Shown here: positions 17,242 to 25,810 of the stretch, piece after piece
Layout of the letters: each line of letters starts with the position of its first letter
Numbering within the stretch: position 1 is the first letter of the stretch
NCBI RefSeq assembly: GCF_038397785.1
Contig: NZ_CP151642.1
Coordinates: forward strand, 1,240,001-1,304,000
DNA: 64,000 nucleotides
Source of the DNA: Salinibacterium sp. TMP30
GTDB lineage: Bacteria > Actinomycetota > Actinomycetes > Actinomycetales > Microbacteriaceae
Reading direction: 5' to 3'
The notes under the pieces: generated by a model
What the model was told of the DNA's origin: nothing
The model's input: only the letters and a program-made list of their open reading frames with translations
Databases searched by the model: none
Translations under genes and position numbers: made by a program

Positions 17242-17679
17242 ATGGATCCTCTTTCTATTGCGATGCTCGCCATCCTCGGCGTGCTCATTTTCTTCATGTT
17301 CCGCAACAGCCGCAAACGCAAAGCTCAGATGGCTGAGCTTCGCGACCAGATGGTTCCTGGGGTCGAAGTTATGACCAACTTCGGACTCTTCGGAACGCTC
17401 GTCACCAACGACACCGTTGCAAACTCGGCCGAAATCGAAATCAGCAAGGGCGTCATCGTCAAGGTGCACAGCCAAACACTCGCGAAAGTCGTCGTTGAAG
17501 AAACGACAGAGGAAGGTGCTCCTCGTTCAGTTGAAGAAGCAATGGAGATCGCCAACCGCGAAGCCGCGGAACGCGAAGGTGGCACCGCTGATTCGACCGT
17601 TGATGCGAAGCCAGAATTTGGCGAGCTGTCAGATACGAAGCCTGCGACCTCGACTGAGTCAAAAAAGGCGTCCGAGTAA
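17242..17679 (+). CDS. yajC: Preprotein translocase subunit YajC
   Basis: Small accessory subunit of the SecDF complex. One N-terminal membrane helix (IAMLAILGVLIFFMF), then the conserved MVPGVEVMTNFGLFGTLV region, then a long acidic and Thr/Ser-rich tail of about 60 residues (total 145). AAAGG lies 6 nt before the ATG. Placed before secD and secF as in most bacteria. Confidence 0.93.
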   Translation: MDPLSIAMLAILGVLIFFMFRNSRKRKAQMAELRDQMVPGVEVMTNFGLFGTLVTNDTVANSAEIEISKGVIVKVHSQTLAKVVVEETTEEGAPRSVEEAMEIANREAAEREGGTADSTVDAKPEFGELSDTKPATSTESKKASE

Positions 17680-17697
17680 CCCACTAGTGTTGAGAGT

Positions 17698-17714
17698 CGC
17701 CCCTCCCGAGGGCG
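17698..17714 (+). other. Short hairpin between yajC and secD
   Basis: CGCCC and GGGCG arms flank a 7-nt loop. There is no T tract, so it is not a standard terminator. It could be a processing site or an attenuation element between yajC and secD. Confidence 0.35.
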
Positions 17715-17770
17715 AGTGTCCAACGGCGTGCGTTTCTGCACTGCTCTGTTAAGAAAGCTGAGTCAAATAG

Positions 17771-19516
17771 GTGGCAAGAACTACCCCTGTGAAAAACGCG
17801 TGGCGAGCCATTGTGTGGCTCACAGCAATCACGGTGGGGCTCACCGTTTTGATCGGTGCTGGCTCCATATTCGGTGCGGCATCGTGGGCTCCGAAGCTCG
17901 CTCTAGACCTTGAGGGTGGAACGCAAATCGTTCTTTCCCCTCAGCTTGAGAGTGGGCAGACGGTGTCTGCTGAGCAGTTAACCCAGGCGGTCTCGATCAT
18001 CCGTGATCGTGTCGACGCGAGCGGTGTGGCTGAGGCTGAGGTGACTACTCAGGGCGCAAGCAATGTCGTGGTTTCGATACCGGGCGTTCCTGACGAAGAG
18101 ACGCTAAACCGCATCCAGTCGTCAGCAAAACTTGAGTTCCGCCCCGTTCTTTACACTGAGGTTTCCTCGTCTGCGAGCGCCGAGCCCACTCCTGCGCCAA
18201 CAGATGGTGCAGTTACGCCGGATGGCGAACCAGCAACGGCTACCCCAGAGCCGACACTCGCGACTACCCCGACCGCAGCTCCGACTGACCCCAGCGACCT
18301 CAACTGGATCACTGAAGCGCTGTTCGACGAGTACAGCAACTTCGACTGTGCATCACTAGACAGCTTCAGCGTGGCCCCGGCAGCGGAGCCGCTCATCACC
18401 TGTGACTCGGATGGTGCGTTCAAGTACATTCTTGGTCCAGTCGAGGTTGAGGGCAGCACGATCACCGACGCTAGTAGCGGCTTGATCACAAGCTCGCAGG
18501 GCGTCAGTACTGGACAGTGGGGCGTGTTCCCCACCTTCAACGACGAAGGCACGAAAGACGTCGCAGCGATGACGACACGGCTCTTCGGCTTTGACCAGAC
18601 TGACCCACGCAACCGATTTGGCATCGTGCTCGATGGGCGTGTTATTTCGGCGCCGACCACTCAGGGCATCATTACAGGTGGTAACCCTCAGATCTCTGGT
18701 TCATTCACTCAAGACACGGCAAAAGTTCTTGCTGATCAACTGAAGTTTGGCGCACTGCCAATCGGCTTTGAAGTGCAGAGCAACGAGACGATCTCCGCGA
18801 CGCTGGGCACAACTCAGCTCAATTCTGGTCTGATCGCCGGATTGATCGGTCTGCTCTTGGTCGTCATCTATTCACTCTTCCAATACCGTCTTCTTGGTTT
18901 GGTTACGGTTGCTTCGCTCATCGTCGCCGGTGTTCTCACGTACCTCGTGATTGCTTATCTTTCCTGGCGTCACGGCTACCGGTTGTCACTTGCGGGTGTC
19001 GCTGGACTAATCGTGGCAATTGGTTTCACCGCCGACTCCTTCATCGTCTACTTTGAGCGAATTCGAGATGAGCTCCGCGATGGTCGGTCATTGACGGGGG
19101 CGGTCGAGGCGGGCTGGAAGCGCGCTCTCCGCACGATCTTCGCGGCAAAGGCAGTCAACTTGCTCTCCGCTGTTGTGCTTTTCGTGCTCGCTGTAGGAAA
19201 CGTCCGTGGCTTCGCCTTGACTCTGGGAATCACTACCGTCATCGACGTTCTTGTCGTTGTGCTCTTCACCCACCCAATGTTGCAACTGTTGGCCACGACC
19301 AGGTTCTTCGCCAGTGGACACCCCATTAGTGGCCTTGATCCCAAGGCTCTGGGCGCTGTCTACCGCGGTCGTGCACAGTTCCGCACACCGGTTGCCACCA
19401 AGGGCACGGCAGGCGCTAGCCGAGAGGCAGCGCGGCGCCAAACTATTGCTGAACGAAAAGCTGTTGAGATGGCGGGAAGCGCCAAAGATTCCAGCTCAGA
19501 TGGAAAGGAATCCTGA
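17771..19516 (+). CDS. secD: Protein translocase subunit SecD
   Basis: RND-type membrane subunit that uses the proton gradient to help release secreted proteins. The first helix is at about 12-35, followed by the signature LALDLEGGTQIVLSP, a large periplasmic region and five C-terminal helices beginning LNSGLIAGLIGLLLVV. DSFIVYFERIRDELRDG is the conserved cytoplasmic-side motif. The periplasmic region carries a low-complexity insert at about residues 135-180 rich in Pro, Thr and Ala. Length 581, with a polar C-terminal tail of about 80 residues. Start GTG. secD and secF overlap by one base (TGATG). Confidence 0.95.
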   Translation: MARTTPVKNAWRAIVWLTAITVGLTVLIGAGSIFGAASWAPKLALDLEGGTQIVLSPQLESGQTVSAEQLTQAVSIIRDRVDASGVAEAEVTTQGASNVVVSIPGVPDEETLNRIQSSAKLEFRPVLYTEVSSSASAEPTPAPTDGAVTPDGEPATATPEPTLATTPTAAPTDPSDLNWITEALFDEYSNFDCASLDSFSVAPAAEPLITCDSDGAFKYILGPVEVEGSTITDASSGLITSSQGVSTGQWGVFPTFNDEGTKDVAAMTTRLFGFDQTDPRNRFGIVLDGRVISAPTTQGIITGGNPQISGSFTQDTAKVLADQLKFGALPIGFEVQSNETISATLGTTQLNSGLIAGLIGLLLVVIYSLFQYRLLGLVTVASLIVAGVLTYLVIAYLSWRHGYRLSLAGVAGLIVAIGFTADSFIVYFERIRDELRDGRSLTGAVEAGWKRALRTIFAAKAVNLLSAVVLFVLAVGNVRGFALTLGITTVIDVLVVVLFTHPMLQLLATTRFFASGHPISGLDPKALGAVYRGRAQFRTPVATKGTAGASREAARRQTIAERKAVEMAGSAKDSSSDGKES

Positions 19517-20532
19517 TGGCTAGCTTCTCGAAGTTCGGCAACGACCTCTACACCGGTGAACTATCGGTGAACTTCATCGGCCGCCGCCGAGTGTGGTACA
19601 TCCTTGCGGCAGTATTGCTCGTTATATCGATCGTTGTTCCCGCACTCCGGGGTGGCTACGTTTTCGGCATCGAATTCACTGGCGGCTCGCAGTTTCAAAT
19701 TGATTCGGTAGAAGCTCTCGCAAGCCCAGACACGAGTGCGGAAGCGCAAAACTTGGCCAGTGACACCGTAACTGGTGTTGTTGCCGATGCTGCCCCTAAG
19801 GTCACTGTCGTCGGCACCAATTCTCTGAGAGTTCAAACTGAACAGCTCGAGTCCGATCAGTCGAACGCTGTACGCGACGCACTCGCCGGTGCGTTCAATG
19901 TCGACAATGATCAAGTGGCGGCGTCGTTTGTTGGCCCCTCCTGGGGTGCCGACATCACCAGTTCGGCTCTTCGCGCTTTGCTCGTGTTCATCGCGCTTGC
20001 CGCGATCATGATGGCGATCTACTTCCGTACCTGGAAGATGTCGATCGCCGCGATGATTGCTCTGCTCCATGACATTGTGATCACCGCCGGCGTCTACGGA
20101 ATCTTCGGGTTCGAGATCACCCCATCTGCAGTCATTGGCTTTTTGACAATTCTCGGCTTCTCGCTGTACGACACAGTGGTCGTATTCGATAAGATTCGTG
20201 AGAACACGTCAGAAGATGGTTCTGAGTCTCGACGTACGTTCTCGGAGTCAGTCAACTTGGCTGTCAACCAGACTCTAGTTCGGTCGATTAACACGGGAGT
20301 TGTTGCGGCCCTGCCCGTTGCCGCAATTCTCTTCATCGGTGCCTACGTTCTCGGGGCAGGCACGTTACGCGATATTGCGCTCGCGCTCTTCATCGGAATC
20401 TTGGTCGGTACCTACTCGACCATCTTCATTGCCGCACCGCTTTACGCTCAGTTCCGAGAGAACGAGCCAGACATCCTCAGCCGGACCAAACGGTTGACAG
20501 CGGCGCGTGCCGTAGAGAAGGACCGCAAGTAG
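19516..20532 (+). CDS. secF: Protein translocase subunit SecF
   Basis: Partner of SecD, 338 residues and six membrane helices. After the first helix comes FGIEFTGGSQFQI (the FGxDFTGG-type motif, here with Glu), then a periplasmic domain, then five helices including GFSLYDTVVVFDKIRENT and TLVRSINTGVVAALPVAAI. Translationally coupled to secD. It is followed by a U-less palindrome and then rel. Confidence 0.95.
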   Translation: MASFSKFGNDLYTGELSVNFIGRRRVWYILAAVLLVISIVVPALRGGYVFGIEFTGGSQFQIDSVEALASPDTSAEAQNLASDTVTGVVADAAPKVTVVGTNSLRVQTEQLESDQSNAVRDALAGAFNVDNDQVAASFVGPSWGADITSSALRALLVFIALAAIMMAIYFRTWKMSIAAMIALLHDIVITAGVYGIFGFEITPSAVIGFLTILGFSLYDTVVVFDKIRENTSEDGSESRRTFSESVNLAVNQTLVRSINTGVVAALPVAAILFIGAYVLGAGTLRDIALALFIGILVGTYSTIFIAAPLYAQFRENEPDILSRTKRLTAARAVEKDRK

Positions 20533-20540
20533 TCAGCACG

Positions 20541-20566
20541 AGCGGACGCGTGTTCACGCGTCCGCT
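20541..20566 (+). terminator. U-less palindromic hairpin between secF and rel
   Basis: AGCGGACGCGTG and CACGCGTCCGCT arms form a perfect 12-bp inverted repeat with a TT centre. There is no T run, so it may be a U-independent terminator, a bidirectional signal or a protein-binding palindrome. Confidence 0.5.
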
Positions 20567-20619
20567 GAGCAGTGCGCACCGGCGAAACGCTGCGGTCATG
20601 ACTATGTCGTCACGCGACC

Positions 20620-20625
20620 TAGAAT
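20620..20625 (+). promoter_or_regulatory. Putative -10 box of rel
   Basis: TAGAAT, 19 nt before the rel start and followed by a strong GGGAGG ribosome binding site at about 20632-20637. This would give a short leadered mRNA. Confidence 0.4.
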
Positions 20626-20644
20626 TGTTCTGGGAGGTAGCGGA

Positions 20645-22891
20645 ATGAGTGAATCACCACAGTCGTCTGCCTCGTTCCGAGCGCTATTGCCTCGGATTTT
20701 CTCTCGAGCACAGCCTGCGGGCGCGGTTGAGAATCTTCTGCGTACGGTAAAGACCCATCACCCCAAAGCAAACCTAGCTCTCATTGAGCGTGCTTATGCT
20801 GCCGCATTCCGTGCGCACGATGGCCAGAAGCGCAAGAGCGGTGAGCCATACATCACGCACCCGGTCGCGGTTGCACAGATTCTCGCGGATCTTGGCATTG
20901 GTGAAAAGACCATCGCTGCGGCCCTGTTACACGACACAGTAGAAGACACTGCCTATTCGCTCGATGAACTGCGCGTTGAGTTCGGCGATGAGATTGCCAT
21001 GCTGGTCGATGGCGTGACCAAGCTCGACAAGGTCAAATACGGCGATAGCGCGCAGGCAGAAACCGTGCGCAAGATGATCGTCGCGATGTCGAAAGACATT
21101 CGTGTTCTCGTCATTAAGTTGGCCGACCGCCTCCACAATGCCCGAACCTGGGGCTTCGTACCGCAGGAGTCGGCGGCGCGAAAAGCACAAGAGACGCTTG
21201 AGATCTACGCTCCGCTCGCACACCGTTTGGGTATCCAAGCGATCAAGATCGAACTTGAAGACCTTTCTTTCGCGGTCTTGCATCCCAAGCTCTATGTCGA
21301 GATCGACAGCCTAGTTACTAAGCGTTCGCCCATGCGCGACGAGTTCGTGAAGGAAGTTATTGCATCAGTCAATGACGACCTCAAAACTTCGCGGATCAAG
21401 GGAACCGTGGCTGGTCGCCCCAAACAGTATTACTCGATCTACCAAAAGATGATCCTCCGCGGTCGCGAATTCGATGAGATCTACGATCTGGTTGGGATTC
21501 GAGTGCTCGTGAACTCTGTTCGCGACTGCTATGCAGTTCTCGGATCTATTCATGCGCGTTGGAACCCGATTCCTGGTCGATTCAAGGACTACATCGCGAC
21601 TCCTAAATTCAATCTTTACCAATCTCTACATACAACGGTCATTGGTCCTCAAGGACGAGCAGTCGAGATCCAGATTCGAACCAATGAGATGCATCACCGG
21701 GCCGAATTCGGGGTGGCAGCACATTGGAAGTATAAGGATCGTAGTGCGGGCAAGGTGGCTGACTCGGGCCCCGTGGATAACGATATGGCGTGGCTCGCCC
21801 ACATCACAGACTGGCAGGCTGAAACTTCCGACCCCGGTGAATTCCTTGAATCATTGCGATTCGAGATAGGTGCGAAGGAGGTTTATGTCTTCACGCCTCA
21901 GGGGAAGGTCATTGGGCTTCCCGCGGGCGCTACCCCCGTCGATTTTGCATACGCGGTCCACACTGAGATCGGGCATCGCACGATGGGTGCCAAAGTCAAC
22001 GGTCGTCTTGTCCCATTGGAGACGGAGCTCACGAGTGGTGAGTCAGTCGAAGTGTTCACGTCGAAGAGTCCTGATGCGGCTCCGAGCCAGGACTGGCTTA
22101 GTTTTGTCAAGAGCACTCGTGCTCGCAATAAGATCCGTGCGTGGTTTACAAAAGAGCGTCGTGACGAAGCTATCGAGCAGGGCAAGGATGCCATTGCTCG
22201 GGCGATGCGCAAGCAGAACATGCCGCTGCAGAAGCTTATGAGCCAAGAATCCTTCGCAGATCTGGCCGCGACAATGCGGTACGAAGACGTGTCGGCGCTG
22301 TATGCAGCAGTCGGCGAGGGGCACGTTTCGACGCAGTCTGTGATCGAGAAGCTTCTCGCTTCCTTGAGTTCTGGCACGGAAGAGGATGAGGTCGACCTCA
22401 CTTTCCCGTCGCAGGGAAAACTGCGCCCGTACAAGCATTCAGACTCGGGAATTCTTGTTCGCGGTGCACCGGATATCTTGGTCAAGCTGGCTCGTTGTTG
22501 CACCCCGGTCCCGGGGGATGCGGTCGTTGGCTTCGTCACGCGCGGCGCCGGTGTTTCGGTTCACCGCGCGGATTGCAAGAACGTGCAGTCACTCCTTGAC
22601 GAGCCTGAGCGCATGATCGATGTCGAGTGGGCACCTACGTCTAAGAGCTTGTTCCTTGTGCAGATTCAGGTTGAAGCTCTTGACCGAGCTGGGCTGCTGT
22701 CAGATATTACAAAGGTGCTGAGCGAAACGCACGTGAACATCCTGTCTGCAACGGTGAACACGTCGACAAACCGCCTTGCGATCAGCAAGTTTGTGTTTGA
22801 GATGGGCGACACTACTCATCTCGACCGGGTCCTCAACGCTGTGCGGCGAGTCGACGCTGTCTACGACGTTTACCGCGTCAACAGCGGATAG
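20645..22891 (+). CDS. rel: Bifunctional (p)ppGpp synthetase/hydrolase Rel
   Basis: Makes and degrades the stringent-response alarmone (p)ppGpp. The 748-residue protein has the complete long-RSH layout. The HD hydrolase domain has His72 and His96-Asp97 in LLHDTVEDT, and its ADRLHNARTW motif is intact. The synthetase domain shows GRPKQYYSIYQKM, YDLVGIRVLV and FKDYIATPKFNLYQSLHT. TGS (VYVFTPQGKVIGLPAGATPV), a helical/zinc-finger region with ARCCTPVPGD, and a C-terminal ACT domain follow. Both active sites look intact, so it is bifunctional. The 3' end overlaps the convergent AbiEi-like gene by 22 nt. Confidence 0.96.
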   Translation: MSESPQSSASFRALLPRIFSRAQPAGAVENLLRTVKTHHPKANLALIERAYAAAFRAHDGQKRKSGEPYITHPVAVAQILADLGIGEKTIAAALLHDTVEDTAYSLDELRVEFGDEIAMLVDGVTKLDKVKYGDSAQAETVRKMIVAMSKDIRVLVIKLADRLHNARTWGFVPQESAARKAQETLEIYAPLAHRLGIQAIKIELEDLSFAVLHPKLYVEIDSLVTKRSPMRDEFVKEVIASVNDDLKTSRIKGTVAGRPKQYYSIYQKMILRGREFDEIYDLVGIRVLVNSVRDCYAVLGSIHARWNPIPGRFKDYIATPKFNLYQSLHTTVIGPQGRAVEIQIRTNEMHHRAEFGVAAHWKYKDRSAGKVADSGPVDNDMAWLAHITDWQAETSDPGEFLESLRFEIGAKEVYVFTPQGKVIGLPAGATPVDFAYAVHTEIGHRTMGAKVNGRLVPLETELTSGESVEVFTSKSPDAAPSQDWLSFVKSTRARNKIRAWFTKERRDEAIEQGKDAIARAMRKQNMPLQKLMSQESFADLAATMRYEDVSALYAAVGEGHVSTQSVIEKLLASLSSGTEEDEVDLTFPSQGKLRPYKHSDSGILVRGAPDILVKLARCCTPVPGDAVVGFVTRGAGVSVHRADCKNVQSLLDEPERMIDVEWAPTSKSLFLVQIQVEALDRAGLLSDITKVLSETHVNILSATVNTSTNRLAISKFVFEMGDTTHLDRVLNAVRRVDAVYDVYRVNSG

Positions 22892-23490
22892 TCTGCTGTC
22901 GCCTTCGTTTGGTTCGCGCAGACGTGCGCTAGACGCTCAAGAGCGATTCGTTTCTGCGGCAAGTTCCTCCGCGCCCTAAGAGAGTCAGAGCATGCGGCGT
23001 AGTCCAGCCTGCCGTCTGTCATCAGAGTGGTGACTGCGTGAGTCTCGCTGACGCCGAAGCTCTCGCAGAATCTCAGCAGGTCTAGGACGGTGCGAAGCCG
23101 CGAGGTCACGCTGACTCCTGCAACGGTGTCAATCTCCTCTGGGGAAATTACCACTTCGCGCAGGAGCGCATTGAGGCTCGGTTGAGGCCGAGTTCGCGCT
23201 CCGATCGCGACGCACAACTGGTGCCGACTCGGGGGGTTGATTAGCGCGCCCCACACCCACGCGGCACTCATTCGTTCGGCGATTATTCGTGCGTCAAGAA
23301 CTAATCCGAGCGCGCGTGCACGCAAGTGGATGGTATCGAACTCGTCGATCGAGCAGAAGCATTGATCAAGAGCGTAGAGCTCTCCATCGAGGGCGGCGCA
23401 CTGCAGCTCGACTAAGGGAAGATCGAGTGCACTGAGCACGGGAGGAAGTCGTGGGGTCATTCCTCTATGGTGCAGTCGTGCTAACACCAA
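22870..23490 (-). CDS. AbiEi-like (type IV antitoxin-related) hypothetical protein
   Basis: Protein of up to 206 residues resembling a large actinobacterial group annotated as AbiEi-family antitoxin or DUF559-related proteins. The seen features are RMSAAWVWGALINPP, HQLCVAIGARTRPQ, a VVISPEEIDTVAGVSVTSR segment followed by LRTVLDLLRFCE, all typical of that group. No nuclease motif is seen and no toxin gene (AbiEii) is beside it, so a toxin-antitoxin role is not supported. The start is uncertain: TTG at 23490, GTG at 23487 or ATG at 23460. It converges on rel with an overlap of 22 nt. Confidence 0.68.
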   Translation of the reverse strand: MVLARLHHRGMTPRLPPVLSALDLPLVELQCAALDGELYALDQCFCSIDEFDTIHLRARALGLVLDARIIAERMSAAWVWGALINPPSRHQLCVAIGARTRPQPSLNALLREVVISPEEIDTVAGVSVTSRLRTVLDLLRFCESFGVSETHAVTTLMTDGRLDYAACSDSLRARRNLPQKRIALERLAHVCANQTKATADYPLLTR

Positions 23491-23542
23491 TGGTTCGTTC
23501 GCGCCAGTTCAGTGGAGAAACCGGCTGCCTGTGGACAGACTT

Positions 23543-24772
23543 CTACTTGAGTGCGCCGAGCCATGCCTTGCGCGCATCAAGCGCGTCTTTAGCCGCCGCG
23601 ATTTTCTTCGCGTCGCCGGTTGCCTGCGCTTGAGCAAGTTCGGACTCGAGCTTGGCGATTGCTTCGTTGAGCTGGCCCAAGAATCCTTCGGAACGTTCTT
23701 GGCGTTCAGGATTGCTTTTGTTCCAGTGGTCTTCATCGAGCTTGCGCACGGCAGTCTCGATTTTGCGCAGGCGGTCCTCGGCGACCTTGATTTTGTCGCG
23801 GGGAACCTTGCCGATTTCGTCCCAACGCTTCTGGATCGAAAGCAGCGTCTTTTTTGCCTGAGCGCGGTCTGTTGCGGCCACGAGTGGCTCTGCCTCGTCG
23901 AGCAGCGCCTTCTTCAGTTCCCAGTTCGCGGTGAACTCGACGTCGTCCTGAGCATCGATTTCCGACTTTGCGGCGTAGAGCACATCACCGGCCTGCTTGA
24001 ACTTTGCCCACAGAGCGTCGTCAAACTTTTTGCCAGCGCGGCCAGCGGCCTTCCACCGATCGAGTAGGCGGCGGTAGGTAGGGATGGCGTCAGCGCCCTG
24101 CGACATCAAGGTTTCAGCTTCGTCAACAAGGGCCTGTTTATCAGCGCGTGCCTGCTTGTGGGAAGAGTCAAGCTCGGCAAAAAAGGCACGTCGATGAGTA
24201 TCAATGGTGCTGCGGGCGGCTCGGAACCGCTTCCACAGTTCGTTGGCTTCTGCCTTGGGAAGGCGAGGACCATCCGCTTGATGCGCCTTCCAGCGAGCAA
24301 AAATGTCATCGATCTGCGCTGTAACTTGCTTCCACTGCGCCTTTGCAGGATCGGCGGCCGCGAGAGTCTCGGCTTCAACCACCAGCGCGGTGCGCGTGGC
24401 AATCGCTTCTCCGAGCGCAACCTTGGCTTCTTCGCTCTGCTTTTCGGTGAGCTCAGTTACTGAGCCACCCAGGGCCTCCACGCGCACGCTGAGCGCCGCG
24501 AGATCTCCGACGGCGTTAGCGGTAGCAATTGACTGGTTGAGGGCGCCGATTGCCTTCGAGACGTCGGCGGCGGGAGCGCCATTCTTTACACGCTGTTCGA
24601 GCAGCGTTACTTGGCCTGCTAGCTCGTGGTACTTCCGTGTGAAGTAGGCCAACGCTTCTTCGGGCGTTCCATCGGGGTATTGACCGACAGCGCGTTCGCC
24701 TTCTGCTTCGCGTACAAAGACGGTACCCGTCTCATCGACGCGTCCCCACTCGTTCTGCTCGTGTGTAGCCAA
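23543..24772 (-). CDS. DUF349 domain-containing coiled-coil protein
   Basis: Cytoplasmic protein of 409 residues, almost wholly helical, with repeated DUF349 units of about 70 residues each marked by W..I...........L...F......F..... spacing, for example PLVAATDRAQAKKTLL and KRWDEIGKVPRDKIKVAEDR. The N-terminus EWGRVDETGTVFVREAEGER is a small conserved beta region found in actinobacterial members. The function is unknown; DUF349 proteins have been linked to stress and nucleic-acid handling in other organisms. The start is TTG with AAGGTG 6 nt upstream. It is transcribed in the same direction as the AbiEi-like gene. Confidence 0.85.
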   Translation of the reverse strand: MATHEQNEWGRVDETGTVFVREAEGERAVGQYPDGTPEEALAYFTRKYHELAGQVTLLEQRVKNGAPAADVSKAIGALNQSIATANAVGDLAALSVRVEALGGSVTELTEKQSEEAKVALGEAIATRTALVVEAETLAAADPAKAQWKQVTAQIDDIFARWKAHQADGPRLPKAEANELWKRFRAARSTIDTHRRAFFAELDSSHKQARADKQALVDEAETLMSQGADAIPTYRRLLDRWKAAGRAGKKFDDALWAKFKQAGDVLYAAKSEIDAQDDVEFTANWELKKALLDEAEPLVAATDRAQAKKTLLSIQKRWDEIGKVPRDKIKVAEDRLRKIETAVRKLDEDHWNKSNPERQERSEGFLGQLNEAIAKLESELAQAQATGDAKKIAAAKDALDARKAWLGALK

Positions 24773-24857
24773 TTACTTCACCTTGCTGGTTATGCCGGAA
24801 GCCGCTGCCCGGGTAAACCCAAGCTTAGGACAACCACGCTTATGGTCGTTGACGCTG

Positions 24858-25658
24858 TTACTGGATCGTGAAGCCCGTGATGCTTGTGGCAATCACCGGG
24901 GCCCCATCTTCGGCATCGTCGACGATGCCTCCAGCGATGATCTCGGATTGCAAAGCATCGAGACCAGAAACGACCGAGCCGACAATGCTGTAGCCGCCGG
25001 CGGCGTCGTCAGGGATTATTGCATCGTCAAAAACGATGAAGAATTGTCGTCCATTGGAGAACGCGTTGTTGCCAGTGCGCGCCATCGCGATTGTGCCCGC
25101 AGGGTAGAAACCACCAACTCCCGCGTTTTCGACTGGCCCGTAGGCATAGTCGGGGTCGCTCGCGCCCGTTCCGTCAAGCGAGCCGCACTGGATGAGTCCA
25201 GCATTGTCCGTTTTCACGAGTCGGTGGCAGGTTGTTCCTGCGTAATAGTCGGAAGAAATGGAATCAACAATAGAGGCGACGGCTTGGGGCGCTGCAGCTC
25301 CATCGAGTTCGATTCCGAGCGCAACGTCGTTGAGAGTGAGTTCGCCGGTCCAGATGCGGCCCTCGGAAACAGATGCATCTGGCACGTCACCGATGTTCTC
25401 TTGTACTGGAGCAGAAGCGGAGGGATCTGGTGTAAACGACGGTGTTGGTTCTGGTGTTCCGGGGCCAGCGCTGAAGTAGAACACTTGAGCGGTCGCCACG
25501 AGAGCAATGACGACGAGTCCGACGCCTACCGAGAGAAGGTTGTCCCGCTTGCGTCGCGCAAGAGAGTTCTCATGGACGGTGTTACGAGCAGAGTAGTGGC
25601 GCAGGCGTTCCCGAGCGTCTCGTTGCTCGCGTGAATGCTTCTTGCTGGATGCCACCAT
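24858..25658 (-). CDS. Membrane-anchored cyclophilin-type peptidyl-prolyl isomerase
   Basis: Peptidyl-prolyl cis-trans isomerase that helps fold exported proteins. From the ATG at 25658 (GGAG just upstream) it has 266 residues: a basic N-terminal cytoplasmic segment (SSKKHSREQRDARERL), one membrane helix at about 41-63, a Pro/Thr/Ser linker (TPEPTPSFTPDPSASA) and the cyclophilin domain from about residue 105. The catalytic Arg is in TTCHRLVKTD, and RQFFIVFDDA holds the conserved Gln-Phe-Phe. The open frame extends to 25736, but the extra 26 residues lack family character. A second possible start is the GTG directly after the ATG. Confidence 0.9.
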   Translation of the reverse strand: MVASSKKHSREQRDARERLRHYSARNTVHENSLARRKRDNLLSVGVGLVVIALVATAQVFYFSAGPGTPEPTPSFTPDPSASAPVQENIGDVPDASVSEGRIWTGELTLNDVALGIELDGAAAPQAVASIVDSISSDYYAGTTCHRLVKTDNAGLIQCGSLDGTGASDPDYAYGPVENAGVGGFYPAGTIAMARTGNNAFSNGRQFFIVFDDAIIPDDAAGGYSIVGSVVSGLDALQSEIIAGGIVDDAEDGAPVIATSITGFTIQ

Positions 25659-25798
25659 TACTCCTTGAAGAATTGCGGATTTTGCCGCGGTCGTAGGAAC
25701 GCCACACTGAACCTTACGGTCTCGTGCGAATCTCAACCAAACGCCACGGCGTTAGGTGTCTGGGCCCGAGCGCTGCGCTTGAGATCTGTGCAGGCTAT

Positions 25799-25804
25799 TA
25801 CGAT
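25799..25804 (+). promoter_or_regulatory. Putative -10 box of rarA (leaderless)
   Basis: TACGAT lies exactly 6 nt before the rarA ATG at 25811. No ribosome binding site is present. Confidence 0.5.
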
Positions 25805-25810
25805 TGAGCT

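Noticed and set aside
24783-25634. Plus-strand frame opposite the cyclophilin gene (283 codons)
   Set aside because: The cyclophilin on the other strand has clear catalytic motifs; this frame has none.
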